Assembly (NCBI GenBank): GCA_028289345.1
Contig: JANQQL010000015.1
Span: 186,001 to 250,000 of the forward strand
DNA length: 64,000 nucleotides
Reading direction: 5' to 3'
From: Planctomycetota bacterium
Lineage (GTDB): Bacteria; Planctomycetota; B15-G4; SIAN01
The notes under the pieces were generated by a model. It was not told the DNA's origin. It made no database searches and was given only the letters and a program-made list of their open reading frames with translations. Each line of letters opens with the position of its first letter. Within the stretch, counting starts at the first letter, position 1. Of this stretch, positions 1 to 8,212 are shown piece by piece. The translations under genes were made by a program, and so were the position numbers.

Positions 1-65
1 CGGAACACCGTGAACGAATCCCCGGCAAAGCTCGCCACGAAGAGCGCAAAAAGCCCACCAGTCAT
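1..65 (-). CDS. N-terminus of an unidentified membrane or secreted protein (cut by the window edge)
   Basis: Only about 21 codons are visible. They start at an ATG preceded by an AAAGGGGG-type ribosome site 4 nt upstream. The peptide begins MTGGLFALFVASFAGDS, a short hydrophobic stretch typical of a signal peptide or first membrane segment. A strong dyad-symmetric site lies directly upstream (79-114), so the gene is probably controlled by a dimeric regulator. A BlaR1/M56-type sensor or an exported enzyme would fit this arrangement, but too little is visible to name it. Confidence 0.5.
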   Translation of the reverse strand, partial: MTGGLFALFVASFAGDSFTVF

Positions 66-78
66 CGTGCCCCCTTTC

Positions 79-114
79 TGTACTATCATCAGAAGTACTA
101 CGAATGATAGTACA
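79..114. promoter_or_regulatory. Perfect 11-bp inverted repeat, probable operator
   Basis: TGTACTATCAT (79-89) and ATGATAGTACA (104-114) are perfect inverted repeats separated by 14 nt. Inside, GTACTA occurs at 80-85 and 95-100 and its complement TAGTAC at 108-113, so three half-sites are packed into 36 bp. The site lies about 15-50 nt upstream of the left-edge start codon, where a repressor would block transcription. The TACTA-type dyad recalls BlaI/CopY-family operators. That link is inference only; a BlaI-like gene does occur at 13.1-13.4 kb. Confidence 0.55.
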
Positions 115-472
115 CAAGATTCGGACGGTTTGGCTAGCCCTGGCGAGGAGAACCCCTTGTCGAGCAATGGAGGCAGGGGGTGGCCCTGGAAGAACCCAGC
201 CCCGCACGCGAAACAGCGCGTTGGGAGTCCCGGAGACGGGTCACCCTCAAGGAGTCACTCGGCTCCGCAATCGTCGATCACCGCGAGGGTCTCGAGAGCC
301 GGCCCGAGACTTTCGCCGACCCCGGACCGTCCTGGAGCCCTGCGGCCCGTTGCCACGACTTCCCGATTCAGGAATCGTCGGCCACGCTTGCGTGAGTTCC
401 GCCGGTGGTCCAACGCTCGGCAAAAAGACGAGAAGCCCTCGGTCCCCATCCAAGGGCCACTTCCTCAGCCCG
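115..472. other. Intergenic stretch without a supported gene
   Basis: It lies between the 3' end of the minus-strand gene at 473 and the operator at 79-114. All reading frames crossing it give Arg/Pro/Ser-rich shadow peptides with no domain and no ribosome site. I see no tRNA-like fold and no clear terminator. Confidence 0.5.
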
Positions 473-2488
473 TTAGAAGCGAGCCACGGATCCCAGTCGG
501 CCGCGAATCTCCAAATCTCGATCGTTGACCTTCATGGTGAGCGTCAGCCAGCGGAAGAGATCCAAGGCATCCAGGTTTTGCTGTCTGGCTTCGACCGCCC
601 GCGGCAGCTCTTCGCTTCGCCAGACCAGCTCGCGACGATCCATCTCATCGTCCGTCGCCGCCTCGAACTCTCGTCTTCGCTCGCGAGTCATCTCTTGACC
701 ACGCTCCGCGGGATACGCCTTGTCGCGCAACTCTCGAATCACCCGTTCGCGGACCTCAGCCCAATCCGGCTTGGTTTCCACGCTGGCGAACCACTCGGTC
801 AGGTCTTCCAAAGACTTCTTGGTTCCTTCCGAGGCCAGGTACAAGAAGCCTTGGCCAAAGCCCTTCACCGTTCCTGCGGCCTGCTGATAGCGCTTCTGGG
901 TGCTCAAGCCTCCTTCGTAACCGCGTTCGGCCTGGATCAGCACCGAGACGATCTCGTTCAGGAATTCGCCAGTGGTGGTCACCACCAAGAACGGCCGCCC
1001 CTCGATTTCGAAGAATCCGTAGGAAACACTCGGGAACTCGGCGTCGGCAAACTCCACCTCCTGAAAAGTGTAGTCCGTGCCTTCGTATCCCCACGTGTAC
1101 ACCTTGGCGATGCTTTCCCGCGGCGACTTCAGTCGGTTGACCACGCTATCGATCAAGAATTGCGCCGAGCTGGTGTTCGACAACGGCATCATGGCCGCGA
1201 ACCGCGGCCCCCACGAGTCCTGGGGGAATTTCATTTCGCCTTCGGCTGTCCCGGGAATGTGGTAGGGCGCCTGAGGCTCGAAAGCGACGGCAATCTCGTT
1301 CGCGAAACAGTCGCCGAGCTGACGCACGAAGTCGGCCGCGGACGCGATCGGGAACTGACTGCCGCTTCGTTGATTGCGGGCTAGGAAGTCGTCCAGGAGC
1401 TCACGGGAGTCCTTGTCCAAGCACTCCGCCAGGCGCAAGAAAAACGGTCCGACCTCGAGGCGGAAGTACCCACAAGAGAACACCTTCTCGGGAAACACTC
1501 GACCACAGAATTGATAGAGGTCTTCGAGATTGCCCGAAGAGCCACTGTAGAGCCCGGCACTGCGAGGCTTCAGTGAGATCAGGTCCGCAGAAACACGCAA
1601 GCTGAGCTCCATCTCGTCGCCCAGGAAGAGACGTCCCACCGCCATACCGAACTCTTCCAAGCGAATGGTTCGAGCGGTCCACTTCCACAGCGGGGGATCG
1701 TACTCCTCGGCACGGAACTCGCCGAACCCACCGCGCTGGGAGAACTCACCAAGTTGCACGGCGAAGTCCAACGAGCGACCCGTTTCCGAGGTTTCCCGTG
1801 CCACGGAGGTGTATTGAGGCGAGTCGACCAACCCGACTCCTCCTCGCTCCTTGCCAAGAGCAAGCATCTCTTCCACCAAGGCGCGGTCGTTGCCAGCGAC
1901 CACCACGTCTTGGAGGCGGAACAAGTGAAAGGTTTCACCGGTCGCCACGGTGAGGGAGCGCAGACCGTCGTTTTCTTCGAAAGACTGAATCTGGTCCCCT
2001 GCGAGATCTCGCAGGAACCCAAAGCGCATGCCTTCCACGATCGCTTTGACGCGAAAGGAAACCCGCATCAGCGCCGCCACGTGGAGTTCCCCGCCCTCGG
2101 TCGTGCGACCCGCCACCATGACCTCTTCCCCCAAGAAGTCGGTGAGCGCGTCGAGAGGCCGGAGCTGCTCCAGCTGAGTTTCGAGCTCTCGCATCTGTCC
2201 ACCGACGTCGAGCGCCTGCTCTTTTTCCTGAAAGAGAGGCGTCTTGGCGAAGTCTTTCCACTCGGACTGCAGACGCAGGGACTCGAAGAACTCCGGGTAC
2301 GGGAATCGATAAAAGTCATCCCGCAGGCTCTTGCGTCGGACCATGAAATCGACGTCCCGAGGAACGAGTCGGTCGAGACTCGCGTACGCCCCTTCGAAGG
2401 GATCGAAGAACGTCAATCGGAACGCGAAGTAAGACAGCGCCGTGGCGAACAGCGCGAAGATCCCGACAATCTTGAGAAATCGTTTCAT
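473..2488 (-). CDS. Membrane-anchored protein of unknown function (DUF3352-like)
   Basis: A 671-residue protein starting MKRFLKIVGIFALFATALSYFAF: a basic start and one hydrophobic segment, then a long soluble region, so probably an N-in protein anchored to the inner membrane. The body alternates beta-strand-like stretches with phrases such as VVVAGNDRALVEEML and PFLVVTTTGEFLNEI. This pattern is seen in DUF3352-type proteins, which have two related halves and no known reaction. The C-terminal third is rich in charged helices. It is divergent from the aminotransferase gene, with about 240 nt between the two starts that must hold both promoters. The family call is tentative and I do not assign a function. 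Confidence 0.75.
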   Translation of the reverse strand: MKRFLKIVGIFALFATALSYFAFRLTFFDPFEGAYASLDRLVPRDVDFMVRRKSLRDDFYRFPYPEFFESLRLQSEWKDFAKTPLFQEKEQALDVGGQMRELETQLEQLRPLDALTDFLGEEVMVAGRTTEGGELHVAALMRVSFRVKAIVEGMRFGFLRDLAGDQIQSFEENDGLRSLTVATGETFHLFRLQDVVVAGNDRALVEEMLALGKERGGVGLVDSPQYTSVARETSETGRSLDFAVQLGEFSQRGGFGEFRAEEYDPPLWKWTARTIRLEEFGMAVGRLFLGDEMELSLRVSADLISLKPRSAGLYSGSSGNLEDLYQFCGRVFPEKVFSCGYFRLEVGPFFLRLAECLDKDSRELLDDFLARNQRSGSQFPIASAADFVRQLGDCFANEIAVAFEPQAPYHIPGTAEGEMKFPQDSWGPRFAAMMPLSNTSSAQFLIDSVVNRLKSPRESIAKVYTWGYEGTDYTFQEVEFADAEFPSVSYGFFEIEGRPFLVVTTTGEFLNEIVSVLIQAERGYEGGLSTQKRYQQAAGTVKGFGQGFLYLASEGTKKSLEDLTEWFASVETKPDWAEVRERVIRELRDKAYPAERGQEMTRERRREFEAATDDEMDRRELVWRSEELPRAVEARQQNLDALDLFRWLTLTMKVNDRDLEIRGRLGSVARF

Positions 2489-2732
2489 GAGCTCTTGGGG
2501 GCACGCCTGGAGAACACCAATGGCGACCGTGAAAAGGTGGCGGAAACGAGCATTGTTGAAAGCCGGGAGGCCTGGTTCAAGCGCGACAGCATCCCGGCCA
2601 GGCTCGGGAAAGTTCGTTTCCTTGTCGGCCCTCGCGGCCGTTGGTACATTTCCGAAAGTACTCTGACGCTCGGATCAGCTCCGTCTTCCCGGGACAAATC
2701 TTCCGGGCCACACCCCAAGGTCGGTGAGCTTC

Positions 2733-3917
2733 ATGGAGATCTCGCAACGCATCCGGGCACTCAAGCCCTCGGCCACTCTCGCCATCAGTCAGCGGGCCGC
2801 GGAGCTTCGCGCCGCCGGTCGCCCGGTGATCGGACTCAGCGCCGGGGAACCGGACTTCGACACGCCCGATGCCATCGGGAGGGCCGGCCGGATCGCGATC
2901 GAAGAGCGCCGGACCCGGTACACCGCGGTCGCCGGCATTCTCGAGCTGCGCGAGGCCATCTGCCGAAAGCTGCGCAACGACAACGACCTGGAATACGCCG
3001 CCAATGAGGTGCTGGTGTCGACCGGCGCCAAGCAGAGCCTCTACAACGCGCTGTTCGCGTTGACCGAACCGGGCGATTCGATCTTGACTCCGACTCCCTA
3101 CTGGGTGAGTTATCCGGCCATGGCATTCCTGGTGGGAGCGCGCACGGCCACGTTGGTCACAAGCCCTCAACAGGGCTTCAAGATCACTCCGGAAGCACTG
3201 CAACAGGCTCTCGAGGAGCATCAACCCCGGGTCGTCGTCTTCAACTCGCCCTGCAATCCCACGGGGACCGTGTACAGCAAAGACGAGCTGCTCGCCCTGG
3301 GCAAGGTCCTGGAGAACCACTCCACCTGGATCATCACGGACGAGATCTACGAGAAGCTGACCTACGGGTCGGAGGGACATTGCTCGCTACCCCAGGTCTG
3401 CCGTTCCCTGAAGGACCGCTGCATTGTGGTCAATGGAGTCTCGAAGGCGTACGCGATGACCGGCTGGCGCATCGGCTATGCCGCGGGTCCGGCGGAGGCG
3501 ATCGCCGCCATGGGACGCATCCAGAGCCACGTGACCTCGAACCCCAGCTCGATCGCCCAATACGCCGCGCTGGCAGCTCTCTCCGAAGATCTGCCAGAGG
3601 TCGAGGTCATGGTGTCTGCCTTCCGCCGACGGCGAGACATGGTCGTGGAAGCGTTCGAAAAGACCCCCGGTGTCCTCATGGCCCCCCCGGAAGGTGCCTT
3701 CTACGCCTTCCCGGACGTGTCCGCCCACTACGGCACCGAGTATCAGGGCTCGACGGACCTCTGCAAGGCACTCCTCGAGGAAGCGGAGGTGGCCTTGGTC
3801 CCTGGCGAGGCTTTCGGCGAAGATCGCTGCGTCAGATTGTCCTACGCTGCGTCCGACGAAGACCTTAGGGAGGCTCTTGAGAGACTCCACCGCTTCTTCG
3901 CACGACGCCCGGTCTAA
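2733..3917 (+). CDS. Class I/II pyridoxal-phosphate aminotransferase (aspartate aminotransferase type)
   Basis: 394 residues, the usual length for fold-type I aminotransferases of subgroup I-gamma. It would transfer the amino group of aspartate or a related amino acid to 2-oxoglutarate in the cytoplasm. Visible marks are SAGEPDFDTP near the N-terminus, the NPTGTVYS substrate/PLP segment, TDEIYEKL, and SKAYAMTGWRIGY, whose Lys forms the Schiff base with PLP and whose later Arg contacts PLP phosphate. A GTG at 2724 could also start it, but ATG 2733 has GGTGAG about 5 nt upstream and matches the family N-terminus (MEISQRIRALKPSATLAI). The protease gene follows 26 nt later, suggesting co-transcription. 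Exact substrate (aspartate, or prephenate as in some relatives) cannot be told. Confidence 0.93.
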   Translation: MEISQRIRALKPSATLAISQRAAELRAAGRPVIGLSAGEPDFDTPDAIGRAGRIAIEERRTRYTAVAGILELREAICRKLRNDNDLEYAANEVLVSTGAKQSLYNALFALTEPGDSILTPTPYWVSYPAMAFLVGARTATLVTSPQQGFKITPEALQQALEEHQPRVVVFNSPCNPTGTVYSKDELLALGKVLENHSTWIITDEIYEKLTYGSEGHCSLPQVCRSLKDRCIVVNGVSKAYAMTGWRIGYAAGPAEAIAAMGRIQSHVTSNPSSIAQYAALAALSEDLPEVEVMVSAFRRRRDMVVEAFEKTPGVLMAPPEGAFYAFPDVSAHYGTEYQGSTDLCKALLEEAEVALVPGEAFGEDRCVRLSYAASDEDLREALERLHRFFARRPV

Positions 3918-3943
3918 GCCCGGACCTGGCGGAAAGGCCCTCC

Positions 3944-5260
3944 ATGAGTCAACGAGACCGCACCGCGCTTTACGTCACGCTGCCCCTTTCGGCTGCCATG
4001 CTCGGTGCCGCTGTGTTCGTGTCCTACGCCGGTGGCATGCGGCGCGACGACCGGGCGTACCAGCAGATCGATATTTTCACTCGGACGTTGAACCTGGTGG
4101 AACAGCAGTACGTGGAAGAAGTCGACTCTTGGGAGATCGTCTACGACGCGCTCGAAGGTCTCGTGGAGCGCGACCCCTACAGTCGCTTTTACGATCCTTC
4201 CGGTGCCCAGCGCTTCAACGAAGATACCCATCGCGAGTACTACGGAGTCGGGATGGTCGTTCCTCGCGAGGGTCCGCTGCGCATCGAATACTTGATGGAG
4301 GACTCCCCAGCGGAGAAGGCCGGGTTGATGCCCGGCGACGAGATCCTCGCGGTGGATGGAGTGAACGTCGAAGACCTCCCCGAGCAAGACGCCACCGCTG
4401 CCATCAAGGGTCCGCTGGGAACCCAGGTAGAGATGACGATCAAGGTGGCCGCCAGCGGACAAGTGCGAGACTTCCAGGTGCGTCGGGACAAGATCGCCCA
4501 ACGCACCGTGTTTCGAGATCACTTCCAAGACCCGGAAGGAAAGATCGGCTACATCCGCATCGAGGGTTTCGGTGAGAACACTGCCAAAGAGTTCGACGAG
4601 ATCCTGAAGGATCTCCTTCGAAAAGACATCGAGTCCCTGGTGTTGGATCTGCGCTACAACCAAGGAGGATTGGTGCCGAGCTGCCGCCTCATCGCCAATC
4701 GATTCCTCGATGAAGGAATCTTGTTCGGCGTGCGTCACCGCAACTCGGAAAACGATCGATCCTACACCGCCGATCCTCGCGAATGCATGGCTCCCGATCT
4801 TCCCATGGTGGTTTTGATCAACGAAGACACGGCGTCCGCCGCGGAAATCGTGGCCGGCGCGCTGCAAGATCACAAGCGGGGACTGCTCGTCGGAACACGC
4901 TCCTATGGCAAAGGCGTGGTCCAGTCCATCTATCCGATCCCGCTGGACAACGAGAATCACGACACGGTCGTGGTCAAGATCACCACCGGCGAGTACCTCA
5001 CTCCAGCCGGCCGAATCATCGAGAAGCAAGTGAAGCGCAAGACTCCAGTGCGCGGCGGATTGGACCCTGACGTAAAGATTGAACTCCCCAAGGAGCAACG
5101 CAGCAACTTGCTGGAGCGCATGTCTTTGATTCGAGTCCCCGCGAAGTACCGCGACGAGTACCTGGCGTACCACGAACGCGTGATGCCTAAGCGAACGGAT
5201 CGCCAGCTGGATGCCGCTCTCAAAGTCTTACGCGGCGAAACCGTCGCCCAAGACCTGTGA
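3944..5260 (+). CDS. S41 family C-terminal processing peptidase with PDZ domain
   Basis: 438 residues. An N-terminal hydrophobic segment (about residues 8-30) anchors it to the envelope or exports it. A PDZ domain follows (AGLMPGDEILAVDGVNVE, about residues 125-150) and then the S41 core. The catalytic Ser lies in EDTASAAEIVAGAL and the catalytic Lys in TRSYGKGVVQS, the standard Ser-Lys dyad. These enzymes cut proteins near exposed C-termini in the periplasm. AAGG lies 6 nt before the ATG. The stop is 7 nt before the tsaD start, so the two genes are probably one transcript. Confidence 0.95.
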   Translation: MSQRDRTALYVTLPLSAAMLGAAVFVSYAGGMRRDDRAYQQIDIFTRTLNLVEQQYVEEVDSWEIVYDALEGLVERDPYSRFYDPSGAQRFNEDTHREYYGVGMVVPREGPLRIEYLMEDSPAEKAGLMPGDEILAVDGVNVEDLPEQDATAAIKGPLGTQVEMTIKVAASGQVRDFQVRRDKIAQRTVFRDHFQDPEGKIGYIRIEGFGENTAKEFDEILKDLLRKDIESLVLDLRYNQGGLVPSCRLIANRFLDEGILFGVRHRNSENDRSYTADPRECMAPDLPMVVLINEDTASAAEIVAGALQDHKRGLLVGTRSYGKGVVQSIYPIPLDNENHDTVVVKITTGEYLTPAGRIIEKQVKRKTPVRGGLDPDVKIELPKEQRSNLLERMSLIRVPAKYRDEYLAYHERVMPKRTDRQLDAALKVLRGETVAQDL

Positions 5261-5267
5261 GGCAACC

Positions 5268-6296
5268 GTGGAGCTGATTCTCGGGATCGAAACATCGTGT
5301 GACGAAACCGCCGCGGCCTTGCTCGACGAAAACCGTCGCGTCATCGCCAGCACGATGCACTCCCAGGTGGACCTGCACGCACGCTATGGCGGAGTGGTCC
5401 CGGAAATCGCCGGTCGCAGCCACGTCGAAACCATCCTTCCGGTCCTTGAAGAAGTGTTCGAAAAAGCCGGCGTGCGTCCCCGCGACGTAGGAAGTGTCGC
5501 GGTCACGTTCTGTCCCGGTCTGATTGGCTCGCTGCTCGTCGGAGTGTCCTGCGCCAAAGCATTCGCCGCGGCTCAACGCATCCCGCTGATCCCGGTCAAT
5601 CACGTCGAAGCCCACGTGTATTCCTGCTTCCACGAACACGAAGAAGTGACCCTGCCTGCCGCCTGCCTGGTGGTCTCCGGTGGTCACACCAGCCTGTATT
5701 GGGTCGAGTCCCTGACTCGCTACGAATGCGTCGGTCGGACCATCGACGACGCTGCGGGAGAGGCTTTCGACAAGGTCGCCGCCTTGCTCGATCTTCCCTA
5801 TCCGGGGGGCCCGGTCATCGATCGGTTGGCCAAAGAAGGAGATCCCCGGGCCATCTCGTTTCCCCGCTCGATGTTGGGGCCCACCAGCCTAGATTTCAGT
5901 TTCTCCGGCTTGAAGACCGCAGTCTTGTACCACTGCCGCGGGCCCAAGGGCAAAGAGCCCCGAGAAATCTCCGAGCAGGAAACTCGTGACATCGCGGCCT
6001 CTTTTCAGGAAGCGGTGATCGATGTCCTGTTGAAGAAGATGCTGCGACTGGTGGAATCGCGAGAAGCCAAGTCCTTGGCTCTCGGCGGTGGCGTGGCCGC
6101 CAATGGACGACTACGAGAACGCGCCCAGGCACTCGCCGATCAGCGTAGACTCCCTTTGTATCTGGCTCCACGAGCGCTGACCACCGACAACGCGGTCATG
6201 GTGGCAGGACTGGGACGCCTTCTCTACGACGTCGGAGTGCGTGGCGACCTGGCCTTGGATGCCACACCCCATGGCATCACTTGCTTGCCGTCATGA
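5268..6296 (+). CDS. tsaD: tRNA N6-adenosine threonylcarbamoyltransferase TsaD
   Basis: 342 residues, normal for TsaD. It transfers the threonylcarbamoyl group to A37 of ANN-decoding tRNAs together with TsaB and TsaE (not in this window). It begins LILGIETSCDETAAA, the family signature, has the metal-binding histidines in NHVEAHVYS, SGGHTSLYWV in the ASKHA nucleotide-binding fold, and a C-terminal LALGGGVAANGRLRE. The frame is open upstream, but the GTG at 5268 has GAGG 5 nt ahead and puts the signature at residues 3-13, as in homologues; earlier starts would overlap the protease gene. Its stop overlaps the larB start by 4 nt (ATGA). Confidence 0.97.
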   Translation: MELILGIETSCDETAAALLDENRRVIASTMHSQVDLHARYGGVVPEIAGRSHVETILPVLEEVFEKAGVRPRDVGSVAVTFCPGLIGSLLVGVSCAKAFAAAQRIPLIPVNHVEAHVYSCFHEHEEVTLPAACLVVSGGHTSLYWVESLTRYECVGRTIDDAAGEAFDKVAALLDLPYPGGPVIDRLAKEGDPRAISFPRSMLGPTSLDFSFSGLKTAVLYHCRGPKGKEPREISEQETRDIAASFQEAVIDVLLKKMLRLVESREAKSLALGGGVAANGRLRERAQALADQRRLPLYLAPRALTTDNAVMVAGLGRLLYDVGVRGDLALDATPHGITCLPS

Positions 6297-7072
6297 GTCC
6301 GGAGCGACTGCGCGAACTGCTCCAGGAGGTCGCCACTGGCCAACGTCCCGTGGAAGACGTCGCGCGCACTCTCGAAAACCGAGTCCAAGAAGACTTGGGA
6401 TACGCTCGGGTCGACCACGACCGCGCACGCCGCTGCGGCCACCCGGAAGTGATCTTTGGGTCCGGCAAGACGCCGGAACAAGTGGCGGGCATCTTTTGCG
6501 AGCTGGCCGAGTCCCACGATCGCGTGCTTGCGACCCGCATCGACCGAAACCAGATGGAGGCGGTGCTGAGCGCCGGCGTGAACGCCTGTCACGATGAACT
6601 GGCCCGCACCCTGACCTGGTTCCGCAAGCCGGACATCCCCAGATCCGGGGAAGTGGCCGTGGTCTGTGCAGGGACATCCGATCTTCCGGTGGCCCGGGAA
6701 GCCCTGGTCACCGCCGACTGGATGGGCGCCCGCACCCGAGGTTTCTTCGACGTCGGGGTCGCCGGGCTTCATCGGCTGCTGGCGATCGAAGGAGAGCTCC
6801 ACACGGCAAGCGCCATTGTTGTGGTCGCGGGAATGGAAGGCGCTCTCCCGAGCGTGGTCAGCGGCCTAGTGAGTCGTCCGGTCATCGCCGTGCCCACCAG
6901 CGTCGGATACGGGGCCTCCTTCGAAGGGATGGCCGCGCTTCTGACCATGATGAACTCCTGTGCGGCGGGAGTCAGTGTCGTGAACATCGACAACGGCTTT
7001 GGCGGGGGCTATCTCGCCGCCCTGATCAACGAACAAGGAATCAAGACGCCATCGAGAAGCCCGGGACGCTGA
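6293..7072 (+). CDS. larB: LarB, pyridinium-3,5-biscarboxylic acid mononucleotide synthase
   Basis: 259 residues with a helical N-terminus and a C-terminal PurE-like (AIR carboxylase/NCAIR mutase) Rossmann domain. LarB carboxylates and hydrolyses nicotinate adenine dinucleotide, the first step toward the nickel-pincer cofactor of lactate racemase-type enzymes. Typical stretches are DHDRARRCGHPEVIFGSGKT, VVCAGTSDLPVAREA and GMEGALPSVVSGLVSRPVIAVPTSVGYG, ending NIDNGFGGGYLAA. The start ATG overlaps the tsaD stop (ATGA), so translation is coupled. No larC, larE or larA lies nearby; they must be elsewhere or LarB has another role here. Confidence 0.93.
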   Translation: MSPERLRELLQEVATGQRPVEDVARTLENRVQEDLGYARVDHDRARRCGHPEVIFGSGKTPEQVAGIFCELAESHDRVLATRIDRNQMEAVLSAGVNACHDELARTLTWFRKPDIPRSGEVAVVCAGTSDLPVAREALVTADWMGARTRGFFDVGVAGLHRLLAIEGELHTASAIVVVAGMEGALPSVVSGLVSRPVIAVPTSVGYGASFEGMAALLTMMNSCAAGVSVVNIDNGFGGGYLAALINEQGIKTPSRSPGR

Positions 7073-7101
7073 CTCGCAGCCGGCAAAAGTCTCTTGGCAC
7101 C

Positions 7102-7220
7102 TGATCGATTCGCCTCGTCTTCGAATCCTCGACAAATCCACCGATCCGACGGCCATCCAACTCCACAACGGAGACGAGAACCTCTCGACCAGCCCTCCGA
7201 GGCATTTTTCACCGGCCCGC
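7102..7220. repeat. Dispersed 3'-end repeat element, copy A
   Basis: It starts about 30 nt after the larB stop and shares a common order of short blocks with the copies at 15.0, 49.7, 53.6 and 55.3 kb: GATCG, CCTCGTCTTCGAATCCTCGA, AATCCACCGAT, ACGAGAACC, CTCGACC, CCGAGGC and TTTTTCACCGGCC. The blocks are diverged but in the same order. No coding sense is shared between the copies. Confidence 0.6.
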
Positions 7221-7652
7221 GAGTCGGACTGCTCACTGGCCTCGCGCTCCACGTCCAAGCCTGCGAGCAGCACAACCCGTGGCTCGAGAGCCACGGCGTC
7301 CCTTCTGCGGATCCAAAGCTTGCCTCGGGCTCGAGGCGGAAGAACCCAGGCGTTCCCGAGCCGGGCCGACGCCCCGCCTCCGAAGGTCGTCGAGAACCTG
7401 TCCCCCGAAAGGCGCCGTCAAACGGAAAGTTTTCCGTTCGGAAACCACCCCTCCCCATTTTCCTTCGCAGCCAATGTCTGCTACATAAGAGCAGAGCCCC
7501 ATCGCTCTCGGCCGAGCTTCCTGCTCGATCGGGATTCTCCACAAGATTTCGGGAAGACGCTGCGCCTCATCGGCGTCGAAGTGGACCCGGCTCCCCTCGT
7601 TCCGTCCTGGAACGACCGATTCGCCTCCCTCAGAACCGTAGCCCCAGAGCCC
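7221..7652. other. Intergenic stretch, no gene seen
   Basis: It lies between repeat copy A and the small membrane protein. Reading frames cross it, including an in-frame extension of the next gene, but the translation is Arg/Pro/Ser-rich and unlike a protein domain. An AT-richer patch around 7415-7500 (AAAGTTTTCCGTT and the following stretch) is a possible promoter area for the gene at 7653. No RNA gene was recognised. Confidence 0.4.
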
Positions 7653-8024
7653 ATGACGACTCGCGACACCCACCTCCCGGCAGAAACCAATCTCCTTGGC
7701 GACGCACTCGTCGAGTCTCGCCGACACTTTCGCAAGCTGCTCCACTCGTTACAGCAGCTGATCGCCGACGATCGCCTGGAAGAAGGACGGCGCCATCTGC
7801 CCAAGCTTGAAGCCCTGGCGCAGGAACTTCATCGCGTCTTGAACCCCCGCGACCCGGTGGATCGCAAGCTCCTGGCTCAGATCGACCGAGACCTCGCGGG
7901 CGTGTCCAAAGCGCTGCGCAAGGGGTGGGGAGGGACCATTGGCAAGGGAGTGCTGGCACTCGTCCTCGGCGGAGTCCTCGGCGTCATCGCACTGATCGGC
8001 ATCTTCTTGATGGCCTTCATGTAG
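7653..8024 (+). CDS. Small tail-anchored membrane protein, function unknown
   Basis: 123 residues when started at ATG 7653. The first 90 residues are charged and helical (HFRKLLHSLQQLIADDRLEEG, then RVLNPRDPVDRKLLAQIDRD). The last 25 residues form one strongly hydrophobic helix (GVLALVLGGVLGVIALIGIF). This gives a cytoplasmic helical domain anchored by its C-terminus. The frame is open far upstream, but the upstream translation is not protein-like. I do not recognise a family. Codon use is like that of its neighbours. Confidence 0.6.
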   Translation: MTTRDTHLPAETNLLGDALVESRRHFRKLLHSLQQLIADDRLEEGRRHLPKLEALAQELHRVLNPRDPVDRKLLAQIDRDLAGVSKALRKGWGGTIGKGVLALVLGGVLGVIALIGIFLMAFM

Positions 8025-8083
8025 GCCATCCTGGGGTGCCGGGCCTCCCGAGGCCACGACTGCTTGGCGGTGCCCGTTGCCCA

Positions 8084-8101
8084 TTGGGAATCGATTCCCA
8101 A
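8084..8101. promoter_or_regulatory. 18-bp perfect palindrome
   Basis: TTGGGAATCGATTCCCAA reads the same on both strands without a single mismatch. It lies between the small membrane protein and the PLD-family gene, about 110 nt before that gene's start. It could be an operator for a dimeric regulator. A transcription terminator is less likely because there is no loop and no U-tract. Confidence 0.4.
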
Positions 8102-8212
8102 CAGTGAACGCAAACTCGAACATCGTCAAGTCCGCCAGTCGGTCTTCGTGACACCAAGGATTCGTCCACCCAAGAAGGTGACGCAGACTTGAGGCGGCAG
8201 TGAGTCAGAGGG

